From positions 1 to 42,138 of the forward strand of contig NZ_JACHBG010000033.1 in NCBI RefSeq assembly GCF_014207095.1: a stretch of DNA of 42,138 bases, written 5' to 3'. Below, piece after piece: positions 31,617 to 41,225 of the stretch. Every line of letters starts with the position of its first letter. Within the stretch, counting starts at the first letter, position 1. A model generated the notes under the pieces. That model was not told where the DNA came from and made no database searches. It saw only the letters and a list, made by a program, of their open reading frames with translations. A program made the translations under genes and the position numbers. The DNA comes from Martinezella lusitana. GTDB taxonomy: Bacteria > Pseudomonadota > Alphaproteobacteria > Rhizobiales > Rhizobiaceae.

Positions 31617-33875
31617 GGCATCCATGATATCGCCGCACTCTTTCTACCGACCGATACTACCTTCACTGCCGGAGCTGTGCGTGACCTCGATACAATTGCA
31701 GCGTGGCCGAAGGAAAAATTGGCCACGACTGCGCTGGCGCCGATCCTCGGCTTGGATGCACCCGTTGCAACTAGGCTTGCTCCCGTCATCAACACGGGCG
31801 ACTTGAATAAGGAGCAGATTGATGCGGTGAGGCGGTCTCTCCTCGCACCGCTTACGGTGGTAACCGGTCCGCCGGGGACCGGCAAAAGCCAGGCCATCGT
31901 GTCCATCGCTGCTTCCGTGATTGCCGATGGTGGAAGCGTACTTGTTGCATCGAAGAACCACCAAGCCCTCGATGCTGTCGAGACCAGGCTTGGTGGCATC
32001 GCTCCGCAGTCTCCGTTCCTAGTGAGGACGCTTGATCCTACACGCGACATCGATCAATCGTTCGATCAGGTGCTTGGCGAACTTGTCAGCGAGCCCACAA
32101 GAGGTGCGGCTGAGCCAGACTTGGTTCTACTGTCGAAACTCTCGACGCTCGCGCAAAATCGAAATCGGCTGCTCGACCAGATCGACGAGCTTTCGCGTAT
32201 CCACGGGTTGATTGCGGAGCTTTTGGAGAGGCTCGAGGCGCAGGAGGCGAGCAGCGCTGAACGCGGAGTCCAGACATTGGTAGAGCCCGAAAAAAACCTC
32301 GTCATTCGGTTGATCAACACAATACTGGGAGCTTTCGGTCTTAAATCGAAGTTGTTGGTAGGCAGCCAACGTTCCGGTGGAGAGACAACGCTCGCCACCC
32401 TCAGGCAGCGTCTAAAACAGCTCCGCTCTGAATTAGCTACGATCGAAGTAAAGGGTGATCCAGTCGCGATTACGCAGGAGATAGGAGAGGTCGCTCGGGA
32501 GCTTCTTCCCAAAGTTCTGGCGTCAAAGGTCAACCTGACTGAGATCGACCGACGGAGGCTAGGCGAGGAGCTTGCCAACCTAGAGCTTGCTCAAAACACC
32601 GGGCCGCTGCCATCTGAATTGGCCGGTGAAGTTGTAAGTCACCGGCCCCTGTGGTTGGTTTCAGTCCTTGGCGCGGCACGGCGAGTGCCGCTGTCAGACA
32701 GCTTATTCGATCTCGCGATCTTTGATGAAGCAAGCCAGTGCGATATCGCGTCAGCACTGCCGATCTTCGCTAGGGCAAAACGTGCTGTCGTTGTCGGTGA
32801 CAATCGCCAGCTTTCCTTCATCAGCCAGTTGGGCATTGCGCATGATCGAAACCTGATGCAGGCCCAGAACCTGCCGGTATCAAAGATGGGTCGGTTCGCG
32901 CAGAGCCGGAGATCGCTATTCGACTTGGCGGACCTCACGCCCGGGGCGGCGAAGGTTATGCTTCGCGATCAATATCGATCCGCTGCCGATATCGTTGGCT
33001 ACATCAACGAACACTTTTATGGTGGTCAATTGCGGGTTGCAGGTGACCAGGACAAGCTCAAATCACCAAGGGGCATGAAGCCAGGTATTGCGTGGACCGA
33101 TGTACCGGCGCCAACATCACCAATGATCGGCAACATCAATAATTCTGAGATCGCCGCGATAGTGCAGCATGTCCGCATGCTCCTCGTGGATCAAGGATAT
33201 AGCGGGTCGATCGGGGTCATCGCTCCTTTCCGGCCGCAGGTATACGCGTTGGAGCAAGCGATCCACGCAGAAGTCAATGAAAAGCTTCGTGTCAAGGCTG
33301 AACTGCGTGTCGGCACGGTTGACAGTTTCCAAGGTCAAGAAAGAGACCTTATCCTTTTCTCACCCACGCTCGGCCATTCGAGTGCGATCAGCGCGGTCAC
33401 GTTCGTGCAGAAAGACTGGCGCCGCCTGAACGTTGCCATTAGCCGCGCCCGGGCCGTCGCCCATGTCTTTGGCGATTTGTCGTATGCGCGATCTGGCAAG
33501 GTGCGGAGTCTTCAACGGCTAGCCGCTACGGCAACCGAACCAAAGGGCCGCATCGGCGAGGGCACGTTTGACAGCAATTGGGAGCGAATTGTGGACGCGG
33601 CGCTTAGGAAGCGCGGCTTGAACCCCGTTGCTCAATTCGAAGTCGCCGGTCGTCGCCTGGATTTTGCACTGTTTGGCAGCGGCGATGTCAAGCTCGACCT
33701 GGAAGTCGATGGTCGACATTGGCATGCCGACACCGACGGCAAAAGAAAGCTTGGCGACTATTGGAGAGACCATCAGTTGAAATCGCTTGGCTGGAAAATC
33801 CAGCGCTTTTGGGTGGACGAACTAGCTCAGGATTTGGAGGGGTGCATTGAACGCGTCGCAAAACAGCTTTCCTAG
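31617..33875 (+). pseudogene. SF1 helicase-nuclease gene, 3' part (motor and Vsr-like nuclease)
   Basis: These 753 codons continue in frame from 29121 (GIHDIAALFLPTD). In rebuilt numbering: Walker A VVTGPPGTGKSQAI at about 380-393, Walker B DLAIFDEASQCD at about 665, GDNRQLSF after it, motif V VGTVDSFQGQERDLI at about 862, motif VI WRRLNVAISRARAV at about 900. A helical insertion lies between motifs I and II. The last 120 residues hold LDLEVDGRHWHADTDGKRKL and YWRDHQLKSLGWKIQRFWV, the pattern of Vsr-like/DUF559-type PD-(D/E)XK nucleases. From 31677 a GTG could start a shorter product lacking the N-terminal 319 residues, but no clear ribosome binding site is seen. The end overlaps the next gene by 29 bp. 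Confidence 0.88.
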
Positions 33876-35241
33876 ATCGCGGCGGTTTACCTATATCGCT
33901 TTGACGCTTGGCTTGCTCTCAGCGGCCGCGATCTCTGTCGCGTTGATTCAGGTCGACGCTCTTGAGCGCGACTACGGTGCCGTGCGTTCCGACATTCAGC
34001 GCTATAACAATGAGCGGACAGAGGCGCTGGGCCGACGCGATAGTGTCCTTTCGGAAATCTCTCAACGAAGTGTAGAAGCCGATGGTATTCGGAAAACCAT
34101 CGCTGATCTGACCGCACAGCGAGATCGCCTCGACGCAGAGATAAACCAACAGACGGCATCGCTCGCCGAGGGCGTTGAGAAGCTTCAGGCGGGCCAAGAG
34201 CAATCGAAAGCGGCCGCCGATACTATTGCGGAAGCAGCTAAGGCCGAGAAGACGCTTGCGACCTTACGCTCTCAGAACGCTGACCTTGAAAAGCGGATTG
34301 CTGTCAATCAGGCAAAGATCGATCAGTCAAATGCCGACGTTGCACAAGCAGAAGATCGAAAAAGTGCTGCCGACGACGCGATTGCAGTCAGCGAAAAGGT
34401 CCGGCGCGATAAGGAGGCTGAAATCTCCAAATTAAACGCCCAGCTTCAGGACCTTGACGACAAAACACGTCAGGTCGCCGATCTTACCGCCCGTCAGGCC
34501 TCGTTGACGGCGCAAATGACGAAAATCACGAAAGATATCGGCGACAAACAACGTGCCTCGCAGGATTTAGACGCAACGATCGCAAAGCTCCAGGATCAGG
34601 CGTCCAAGGCGAAGGTCACTGCAGCTAAAACGGATGCCGACTTGGCCCGCCAGGACAGCAACCGTACGGACTTGGCCAACCAAGTCGGCGCTCTCGAAAT
34701 GCGGAAGGCTGCATTGAACGGCGATCTCACGAGCGTGACCACAGCAGCGGACCGCGCACGATCAGATGCTGCAGCGGCTGAAGGCAGGCTAAAAATTGCC
34801 CAGGACGCGCTTGCAGAGGCGGAAAAATCTCTTCCGGTCGCGAAGGCACAATTAAATGATCTCCAGGCAGATGTCGCAGCTGCCACAACGCAACGTAACA
34901 CGCTCAAAGAAGAGTTAAGCAGTCTTCAGGCACTGAAGTCTCGAACTTCGGCGGACAAAGCCGATGCTGATCGCGCAGCAGCTGAAAAAGCTGCTCTGGA
35001 AAAGGCTGTCGCAGACCTATCAAACCGACAAGCAGAACTGGCCAAAGAGCTGAGCTTGCGTCAGAGCGACCTAAATACTGTGAAAGCGGAGCTGGCCGAG
35101 CTTAACGGCAGGAAAGGGGTGCTTGTTCAGGAAATTGCATCTCTTTCAGACGCGAAGACGCCAAAGCAGACGGATGTGGCACCCGCGCCGCCAGCTATTG
35201 ACGCCCCGACGACTACCCAGCCACAGCCTGAGAGGCCATAA
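33847..35241 (+). CDS. Membrane-anchored long coiled-coil protein
   Basis: The product has 464 residues. The start is TTG 33847, supported by GGAGGGG 5 nt upstream inside the helicase gene. A basic N-terminus is followed by one membrane helix at about 13-36 (FTYIALTLGLLSAAAISVAL). Residues 40-435 form an almost unbroken coiled coil rich in A, D, K, Q and E (for example QDLDDKTRQVADLTARQASL). The tail is Pro/Thr-rich (VAPAPPAIDAPTTTQPQPER). The architecture resembles a long tether or scaffold, or a sensor; no enzyme motif is seen. The neighbouring ATPase has the same anchor-coil plan, so the two might pair through their coils. It is an exact operon member (29-bp overlap upstream, 15-bp gap downstream). 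Confidence 0.85.
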   Translation: MNASQNSFPRSRRFTYIALTLGLLSAAAISVALIQVDALERDYGAVRSDIQRYNNERTEALGRRDSVLSEISQRSVEADGIRKTIADLTAQRDRLDAEINQQTASLAEGVEKLQAGQEQSKAAADTIAEAAKAEKTLATLRSQNADLEKRIAVNQAKIDQSNADVAQAEDRKSAADDAIAVSEKVRRDKEAEISKLNAQLQDLDDKTRQVADLTARQASLTAQMTKITKDIGDKQRASQDLDATIAKLQDQASKAKVTAAKTDADLARQDSNRTDLANQVGALEMRKAALNGDLTSVTTAADRARSDAAAAEGRLKIAQDALAEAEKSLPVAKAQLNDLQADVAAATTQRNTLKEELSSLQALKSRTSADKADADRAAAEKAALEKAVADLSNRQAELAKELSLRQSDLNTVKAELAELNGRKGVLVQEIASLSDAKTPKQTDVAPAPPAIDAPTTTQPQPERP

Positions 35242-35256
35242 TTAGAGAGCGTCGAC

Positions 35257-37293
35257 ATGCTAACAGGAAACATCTTGATACTGCTTTTCGCAGCAATGGC
35301 TGTCGTAGCTCTGATCGTCGTGCAGATAAGCCTCGCGGTGCTCCATGACAGAGCCGTTACCGCCTCCGGGCCGACGCGCTCCCTGGAGTCTCTGGAGACA
35401 GCCATTGCCGACAAGCGGATGGCCCTTAGCGATATCGAAAATGAACTAGGAGAGCGCCGCAAGGCCCTAGCCAATATTGCCGACGTCCAGGCTGACTACG
35501 ATGCGACCAAGAGACAGCTCGATGACTTGAATGCTGAATGGCTTCAGAAGGATGAGCGCCGCGAGGAAATCCGTGCGCTGCGCGAGGTGATCGAAGCGGA
35601 GATCATTGAAAAACACGCAGTTGACGCTGAGCTGGCTTCCGCCCGGGCAGATCTCGACGCTGTCCATGACCGCCTCACTGCCGCCGAGCGGCTGTTCGCT
35701 CTCAACGATGAGATGAAGCGTGAACAGGCAGCGCTTGAAAAGAAGATTGCAGAAATGCGGTCCCAAGCGATTGAGTTGAGCGAAGCGCAGGAGCGAGTGC
35801 AACGCTTAGAAGCGCTGTCGCAGGAACTTGGTAGAGAAAGCGCACGTGTCGAAGGCCTCCTCCAGGCGGCAAACTCCCAACTCTCTCAGGTTCAAGAAGA
35901 CCTCGCTGTCGAGCGTCAGGCGACCGCCGCCGTTCATGCTGAATTCACGCAGACGTCGGCGAAACTCGCAGCCGCCGAGGAGCGTGCTCGTTCCATCGAA
36001 AGCGACATCTCATCGTTGGAAGATCGCCGTTCGTCGCTAATGGCACAGGTCGCTAAGATGGAGGAAGACGTTGCTGAGGCGAGCGGTAGGGATGCGCCGG
36101 GCCGCGAGGAGGCAATCGTTGAACGTCTCAAGGAGTTGACCACGCTTCCGCCGGTGCTGGCACAAATGCGGAGCTGGAAAGATCGCGCCGCTGAAAATGA
36201 GGCTGAGGCAGTCCAACGGGTGCTTCAGCGCCTTGAACAAAGCGGCCTCCATTACGACCGTCGCATTGTTTATGCCTTCCATACAGCAATGAAAACAAAC
36301 GACACGACCCAGATGGCCGTGCTTGCCGGTATCTCCGGGACTGGCAAGAGCCAGCTGCCGCGACAGTACGCGGCAGGCATAGGGATCGGGTTCCTGCAGG
36401 TGCCGGTTCAACCTCGCTGGGATAGCCCCCAGGATTTGATGGGTTTCTACAACTATATCGAAAAGCGCTACCGTCCGACCGATATGGCGCGGGCGCTCTA
36501 TCACCTGGACATTCTGAACAACCAGAAGAGCGAGTTTCAGGATCAGATGATAATGATCCTGCTCGACGAAATGAACCTTGCGCGTGTTGAGTATTATTTT
36601 TCGGACTTCCTCAGCCGCTTGGAAAGCCGCCCGCCGATGAACCGTGTGTCGGATAAATCCCTGCGCAAAGACGCTGAGATCGAGCTTGAGATACCGATGC
36701 CGCGAGGTATGGACGCTCCCCGCATCTTCCCAGGATACAACCTTCTGTTTGCCGGAACGATGAACGAAGACGAGAGCACGCAGTCGCTCTCTGATAAGGT
36801 TGTGGACCGGGCGAATGTCCTTCGCTTCTCGGCACCAAGAACCATCAGGACGACTGCGCAGAAAGCAAATATCGCCGAGCCCGAGGCGCTGTCGGCGGCA
36901 AGATGGCGGTCATGGGTGAATCCTGTTTCGACTGTGGAGAGTGAGCAGACCGTTATCGACAGCGTGGATAGAATGGTCAGCCTCATGAAGGGCTTCAAGA
37001 GACCTTTCGGTCACCGTCTCGGCCGCGCGATCATGGGGTATGTCGCGAACTACACCTCGTTCGACCAGGCGAAGGACTTGCGTGTCCCGCTCGCAGATCA
37101 GGTTGAAATGCGCTTGTTACCAAAGCTTCGCGGTATCGAAGTTGAAGACGGTAACGATCATGCTTTCTCCGAACTCATAAGTTTCGTTGGTGATGCCCTG
37201 CGGGACGATCACCTTGCGAAGGCGATCGATGAGTCGATCCGTGCTGCGAAAGAGGGCTCCGGTCAGTTCGTATGGAACGGGGTTTCGCGGTAA
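35257..37293 (+). CDS. Membrane-anchored coiled-coil McrB-like AAA+ ATPase
   Basis: The product has 678 residues. A membrane helix spans about 4-29 (GNILILLFAAMAVVALIVVQ). A long coiled coil covers about 40-290. The AAA+ module starts near 330: Walker A GISGTGKSQ at 358-366, Walker B MILLDEMNLA at 433-442, and the McrB-type signature AGTMNEDESTQ at 499-509 followed by LSDKVVDRANVLRF with the candidate arginine finger. McrB-family motors use NTP hydrolysis to drive a McrC-type partner; the next gene encodes a DUF2357/McrC-like protein. Replacing the usual DNA-reading N-terminal domain with an anchor and coil is unusual. The stop overlaps the next gene by up to 22 bp. Confidence 0.88.
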   Translation: MLTGNILILLFAAMAVVALIVVQISLAVLHDRAVTASGPTRSLESLETAIADKRMALSDIENELGERRKALANIADVQADYDATKRQLDDLNAEWLQKDERREEIRALREVIEAEIIEKHAVDAELASARADLDAVHDRLTAAERLFALNDEMKREQAALEKKIAEMRSQAIELSEAQERVQRLEALSQELGRESARVEGLLQAANSQLSQVQEDLAVERQATAAVHAEFTQTSAKLAAAEERARSIESDISSLEDRRSSLMAQVAKMEEDVAEASGRDAPGREEAIVERLKELTTLPPVLAQMRSWKDRAAENEAEAVQRVLQRLEQSGLHYDRRIVYAFHTAMKTNDTTQMAVLAGISGTGKSQLPRQYAAGIGIGFLQVPVQPRWDSPQDLMGFYNYIEKRYRPTDMARALYHLDILNNQKSEFQDQMIMILLDEMNLARVEYYFSDFLSRLESRPPMNRVSDKSLRKDAEIELEIPMPRGMDAPRIFPGYNLLFAGTMNEDESTQSLSDKVVDRANVLRFSAPRTIRTTAQKANIAEPEALSAARWRSWVNPVSTVESEQTVIDSVDRMVSLMKGFKRPFGHRLGRAIMGYVANYTSFDQAKDLRVPLADQVEMRLLPKLRGIEVEDGNDHAFSELISFVGDALRDDHLAKAIDESIRAAKEGSGQFVWNGVSR

Positions 37294-38795
37294 TGCTCCA
37301 TCTCGGCAGACCTTGGGATCGCAGAGGAGTTGCCAATGCGAAGTTCAGTCCTGGTGATTGTTTGGTCAGCGAGGTCCGTGGCGAGGCACCCAAGAACGGC
37401 GGACACTCGCGTCTTATGTCGGCCCGGCTTCAAGATGGACCGGTGGAACTTATTCTCCATCCATACCCGAAAACGGCGAATGCTCAGCGACCGGAGCGAA
37501 TTGGGTTTCCGGTTCGCCCTCGTGGTGTAAAGGAGCATGAGACCCCGGAAGACGTGCGGGCGAGAGAGCTTCTTCGGCGGATGAACGAGGTTTTGGCGCG
37601 GGTCCAGGAGCTTGGCGAGGCCCTTGAAGACCCTTTGCATGTATGGTCCCGATTGCGCGATGCGTGGGAGCGCGCAGAGAATGAACACGATCCGCGAATG
37701 GCGGAGATCGTAAGGCAGGCTCAAGATGTCCTTCCGCGCCTGAAAGCGCTGGAGCCGAGGATCAGGCGCGTGCTTCGTCGGACGAGAGAGCTTACATTCT
37801 TGGACCGAGTTCAGGAAATGGATCGGGCGTCGATGCGCTGGCTCGTCCGTCAACCGGGGCGGACGATTGCGGAGCGAGCCGGTACAAGCCAGCGTATTCT
37901 CGCAACAGTCAGGCGAGAGAACTTTGATACCCCTGAAAACAGGGTTCTCCACGCGTATACGACACTTGCTTTCCAGGTTGCTCGCGAATGGATGCAGGAG
38001 CATCCACGAGCACGGCATAGCCGCCGCTACGCGCAAGTCAATCATTTCGGCCGGTTCTGCAAAACCTTCGCGCAGATGTTGGCAGATCTTGAAGTGAGCG
38101 TAGCCGATGCCGGGATTGTTCCGAACTACGTTCTGATGCAGGACCCGAGCTACAACTCCATCTATGAAGCCTGGCGCCGCCTGCTGGAGGAAGACAGGGT
38201 CCTCGATGACCTCTGGGCATGGCAAGCGGAGACCTGGACGGATTTTTCTGTGCTTTCTGTCGTGCTCGCTCTCAGCGAACTCGAAGAAGCCGAGCTAATT
38301 GCGCAATCGCCCATCGTCTGGCGTTCAGAGGCATCGCTCGGACGATGGTTCGAGCAGGATCGACCGATTGCCGTGTTCTGGTTGAAGAACACAGGTCGTA
38401 TAGTCGAGGTACAATCCCGCCCTGAAGCACCAGGCCGTATGCTGGCCTTGACGCGGGCCCACGTGTCTCTCCGCATCTCCGACATCGACCGAGGCGGGAT
38501 GCCGCGCCGCGTAGCAGTTTGGACCCCGCACACGATGGCTCGCATAGATCTCAACGACGCTGTCGTACGGGCAAATGAGCGATTGGTCGAGATTCAGCCA
38601 TTCGGCCAAACTGAAGTTCTGCGTAACGGGCTGATACTGACCCCATCTCACGGTCAGTTCGAGACTTGCCTATCCCGTAAGGCTAGCACGCGCGTTGATG
38701 GAATTGCCTTGGAGGCCTCTGGCGAGGGGCTGCGGCAAGGGTTGGACGCTATCCGTGCGTTCGCACGTAGCGAAATATACGCGACGACGCCATGA
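37272..38795 (+). CDS. DUF2357/McrC-like protein
   Basis: The product has 507 residues. The central region carries a DUF2357-like signature: RRENFDTPENRVLHAYTTLA, then VNHFGRFCKTFAQMLAD and YNSIYEAWRRLLEE. DUF2357 proteins are McrC relatives that pair with McrB-like ATPases, which is exactly the gene upstream. The C-terminal part, where a PD-(D/E)XK nuclease would sit, shows FWLKNTGRIVEVQSRPEAPG instead of a clear PD...DAKYR motif, so nuclease activity is doubtful. Starts are ATG 37272 or ATG 37293, the latter overlapping the upstream stop as TAATG. The stop overlaps the next start as ATGA. Probably cytoplasmic and recruited to the membrane by its partner. Confidence 0.75.
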   Translation: MERGFAVMLHLGRPWDRRGVANAKFSPGDCLVSEVRGEAPKNGGHSRLMSARLQDGPVELILHPYPKTANAQRPERIGFPVRPRGVKEHETPEDVRARELLRRMNEVLARVQELGEALEDPLHVWSRLRDAWERAENEHDPRMAEIVRQAQDVLPRLKALEPRIRRVLRRTRELTFLDRVQEMDRASMRWLVRQPGRTIAERAGTSQRILATVRRENFDTPENRVLHAYTTLAFQVAREWMQEHPRARHSRRYAQVNHFGRFCKTFAQMLADLEVSVADAGIVPNYVLMQDPSYNSIYEAWRRLLEEDRVLDDLWAWQAETWTDFSVLSVVLALSELEEAELIAQSPIVWRSEASLGRWFEQDRPIAVFWLKNTGRIVEVQSRPEAPGRMLALTRAHVSLRISDIDRGGMPRRVAVWTPHTMARIDLNDAVVRANERLVEIQPFGQTEVLRNGLILTPSHGQFETCLSRKASTRVDGIALEASGEGLRQGLDAIRAFARSEIYATTP

Positions 38796-41149
38796 GGAAA
38801 CTGTGCGGGTACGATCTGAATGGATGGCGCGATAGCGCTGCGAGGAACTGGACCATTTTGCCGGACGGCGAGGAGCAGGAGGTTATTAGCTCTCTCATCG
38901 AAGGCGGCATTTTCGGTGTCGTGGTTGAAACTGGAGCGAAGGCCGACGGGGGCCTTGTGGGTGGTGCGCAGGCATCAATTTCTCCGCACGGCCTGGGTGC
39001 TGGTTGGGGTGTGGTCGGAGCTGCCGAGAAGCGGTTGAGGGTGACTGATCTGCTGAACGACGATCCATCCGTCCCCCACCTGACTGCAGCGCTGAAAGGG
39101 ATGTCATCCGGTGCCAGCTTTGGCATCGCCAGCCTTGATGATCATGCTGAAACCGGCGAGCTACTGCAGGAACGACTGTTGGCGGCTCTGCGCAAGGCAA
39201 AGGTCTCGACGCCGCTTCTGGTTTGGCGATCCGTGTTGGCGACATTGTTCGCTATCGAAAGGGGAACAGTTGAAGAAGGCCAGGCCGTAGGTGTGGTTTC
39301 GCACACCGGAGACGGTGTCACGGTTCAAAGGCTGCGCATTCGTCGCGAGCGTAGCCATGGAGAGACTGTCTTAGCGCCGGAGCGTCGCTCGACAGGAAAA
39401 CTGATCCGTTCGGGTTGGGGATACCGGGGATTGGCGGAGTTGGCAAAGTCTGCAATTTCTAGAGTTTCGTCGGTCGACCGAACCGATCATTTGGAATGGG
39501 CACGTTCGAATGGACGCCTTGCGCTCGGATTCCAGGCAGAGCCCGAGGTGTTACGCCAAGGAAACGGAGACTGGCAGGTATTAAGGCCGCCCGACACGAT
39601 CGATCACGAGCAGATACCTCGATTGCAGGATGTGCGAGATGATGTCGCTGGGTGCGATGTGGTCTTGTTGGAAACTCTGTCCAAAGGTGCGATCAGAAAA
39701 GCATTCCATTCAGCAGTGATACAAAGCATCGGTGGAGATGTTGTGTTACTTGCTGACAACTCGATCGCAGATGGTGCGCTTCATGCCGCGCGGCGCCTAA
39801 GCAAGCGCGATCCCATCTATTTCGATTTCCTGCCGCAGATTTCAACGATTGTGCAGCGGCGTGACGCGGTCGAAAACTTCGACCTCGTTGATTACGATGA
39901 GACGCTTCCGGCAGGTGAGATGTACCGGAGCCCGAAACCGGCAAGATTGGCCATTCAAGCGGGGCAGGATCGTTTTTCTATTTTCCTTAGAAAGGAAACT
40001 TCCGAGCTTCCGCGCAAGGCAGAAGTCAACATCGGTGTGAAAGTCGACCAGACAGTTCCCGTCGAACTTTGGGTGGAACAGAGCCCGGCGTCCGGTCGAG
40101 CAAAAATCCTCGTTCACTCTCAGAAGTTTGGTCACCAATTCCAGGTCGACTGGGATGCCGCGACCGAACTCGAACAAAATTGGGACGCGTTGATCGAAGG
40201 GTTCCAGAGACCAGCACCGACAATACCGGGACGGCTTGTGCTCGCCTGCGGAATCGATAGTTGGAACGATAGCCCTCGCGGAGACGGGCTTTTCACGTTG
40301 CTTGAAAAGAACGTTGACCGGACTGCCGTCGATTGGACGGCACTCGCAAATCGGCTCTCGGCTCGACCTGGCGGCAAATACGCGATATCAAGTGACGGTG
40401 ATGTCCCGAATGGAGTAGATGCTGTCGCGCTATCGCGCTTGGATCGACTTGTAGAACGAGCGTTAGATGAAGTCCGTCGCGGGCTGAGGGGCCAAGCTGT
40501 TGGAACCCAATCACTGCGGTTTCTGACATGGCAATTCCGCCGATGCCCGCCAGACGTCTCGGGCTGGTTGCTGGAGGCTTGGGACAAAGAAGCCCGGGGA
40601 CACCCAATTTTCACTCAAGGTGCCCACTGGAAGCTCGCTTACCAGGGGTTGGGGCGGGTCGCCAGCAACCAGCATTTTGAGCTGCAGGCAATCCACAAGG
40701 TCTTGGGCAAGCCCATAGATCAATGGAAGTGGCAGAAAGAAACCGCCGCCATGGCGTTCCTACTTTCGCGCTCTGAAACCGCGCCTCGGCTGCTTACTCG
40801 CAAAGATGTCGAGCGGTTGACCAAACGGATTCTCCGGGAGTTCGAAGAAAATCTGGGCTCGACGTACACCAGATTCCAATACGCTCCGATGCTGCTTGTT
40901 GGCCTTCTCCGTTGGAGGGTGGTCGAGCCATTCGCGTTGGTTGAGGGGCAGGACCCTAAGGCGGATAAATTGGTTCGAGCAGTCGAGAGGACGATAGGTG
41001 ATCTCAAGCACCAGGATCGTTTAAGGGCACTGGCAAAGTACGGGCGCATCCTGGAACACGTTCTTGAGGAACTACGGGGCGAGGGGTCCAACCCAGAGCT
41101 TCTGCTTGATATTTTTGGTGGGGCGGATGGGAGCGATGCCGACGAATAG
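38792..41149 (+). CDS. Large protein with weak Hsp70-like (ASKHA) character, unknown function
   Basis: The 785-residue product has no membrane segment. The N-terminal 400 residues include CDVVLLETLSKGAIRKAFHS, then VVLLADNSIADGALHAARRL and PIYFDFLPQISTIV, followed by a beta-rich stretch with TVPVELWVEQSPASGRAKIL and FQVDW. This order recalls Hsp70-like proteins in bacterial conflict loci, but the usual phosphate motifs are not clear. The C-terminal 300 residues (FLTWQFRRCPPDVSGWLLEA, then LLVGLLRWRVVEPFALVEGQ) are helical and unassigned. ATG 38792 overlaps the previous stop (ATGA), so it is the last gene of the operon. The call as Hsp70-like is tentative. Confidence 0.7.
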   Translation: MRKLCGYDLNGWRDSAARNWTILPDGEEQEVISSLIEGGIFGVVVETGAKADGGLVGGAQASISPHGLGAGWGVVGAAEKRLRVTDLLNDDPSVPHLTAALKGMSSGASFGIASLDDHAETGELLQERLLAALRKAKVSTPLLVWRSVLATLFAIERGTVEEGQAVGVVSHTGDGVTVQRLRIRRERSHGETVLAPERRSTGKLIRSGWGYRGLAELAKSAISRVSSVDRTDHLEWARSNGRLALGFQAEPEVLRQGNGDWQVLRPPDTIDHEQIPRLQDVRDDVAGCDVVLLETLSKGAIRKAFHSAVIQSIGGDVVLLADNSIADGALHAARRLSKRDPIYFDFLPQISTIVQRRDAVENFDLVDYDETLPAGEMYRSPKPARLAIQAGQDRFSIFLRKETSELPRKAEVNIGVKVDQTVPVELWVEQSPASGRAKILVHSQKFGHQFQVDWDAATELEQNWDALIEGFQRPAPTIPGRLVLACGIDSWNDSPRGDGLFTLLEKNVDRTAVDWTALANRLSARPGGKYAISSDGDVPNGVDAVALSRLDRLVERALDEVRRGLRGQAVGTQSLRFLTWQFRRCPPDVSGWLLEAWDKEARGHPIFTQGAHWKLAYQGLGRVASNQHFELQAIHKVLGKPIDQWKWQKETAAMAFLLSRSETAPRLLTRKDVERLTKRILREFEENLGSTYTRFQYAPMLLVGLLRWRVVEPFALVEGQDPKADKLVRAVERTIGDLKHQDRLRALAKYGRILEHVLEELRGEGSNPELLLDIFGGADGSDADE

Positions 41150-41225
41150 TAGATCGCTGGTATGCGGCGTCCACGCCCCGTCGATTTTCAGTTGCGGGGA
41201 TCTAAGGTTGATCTACGCGCCGTCA

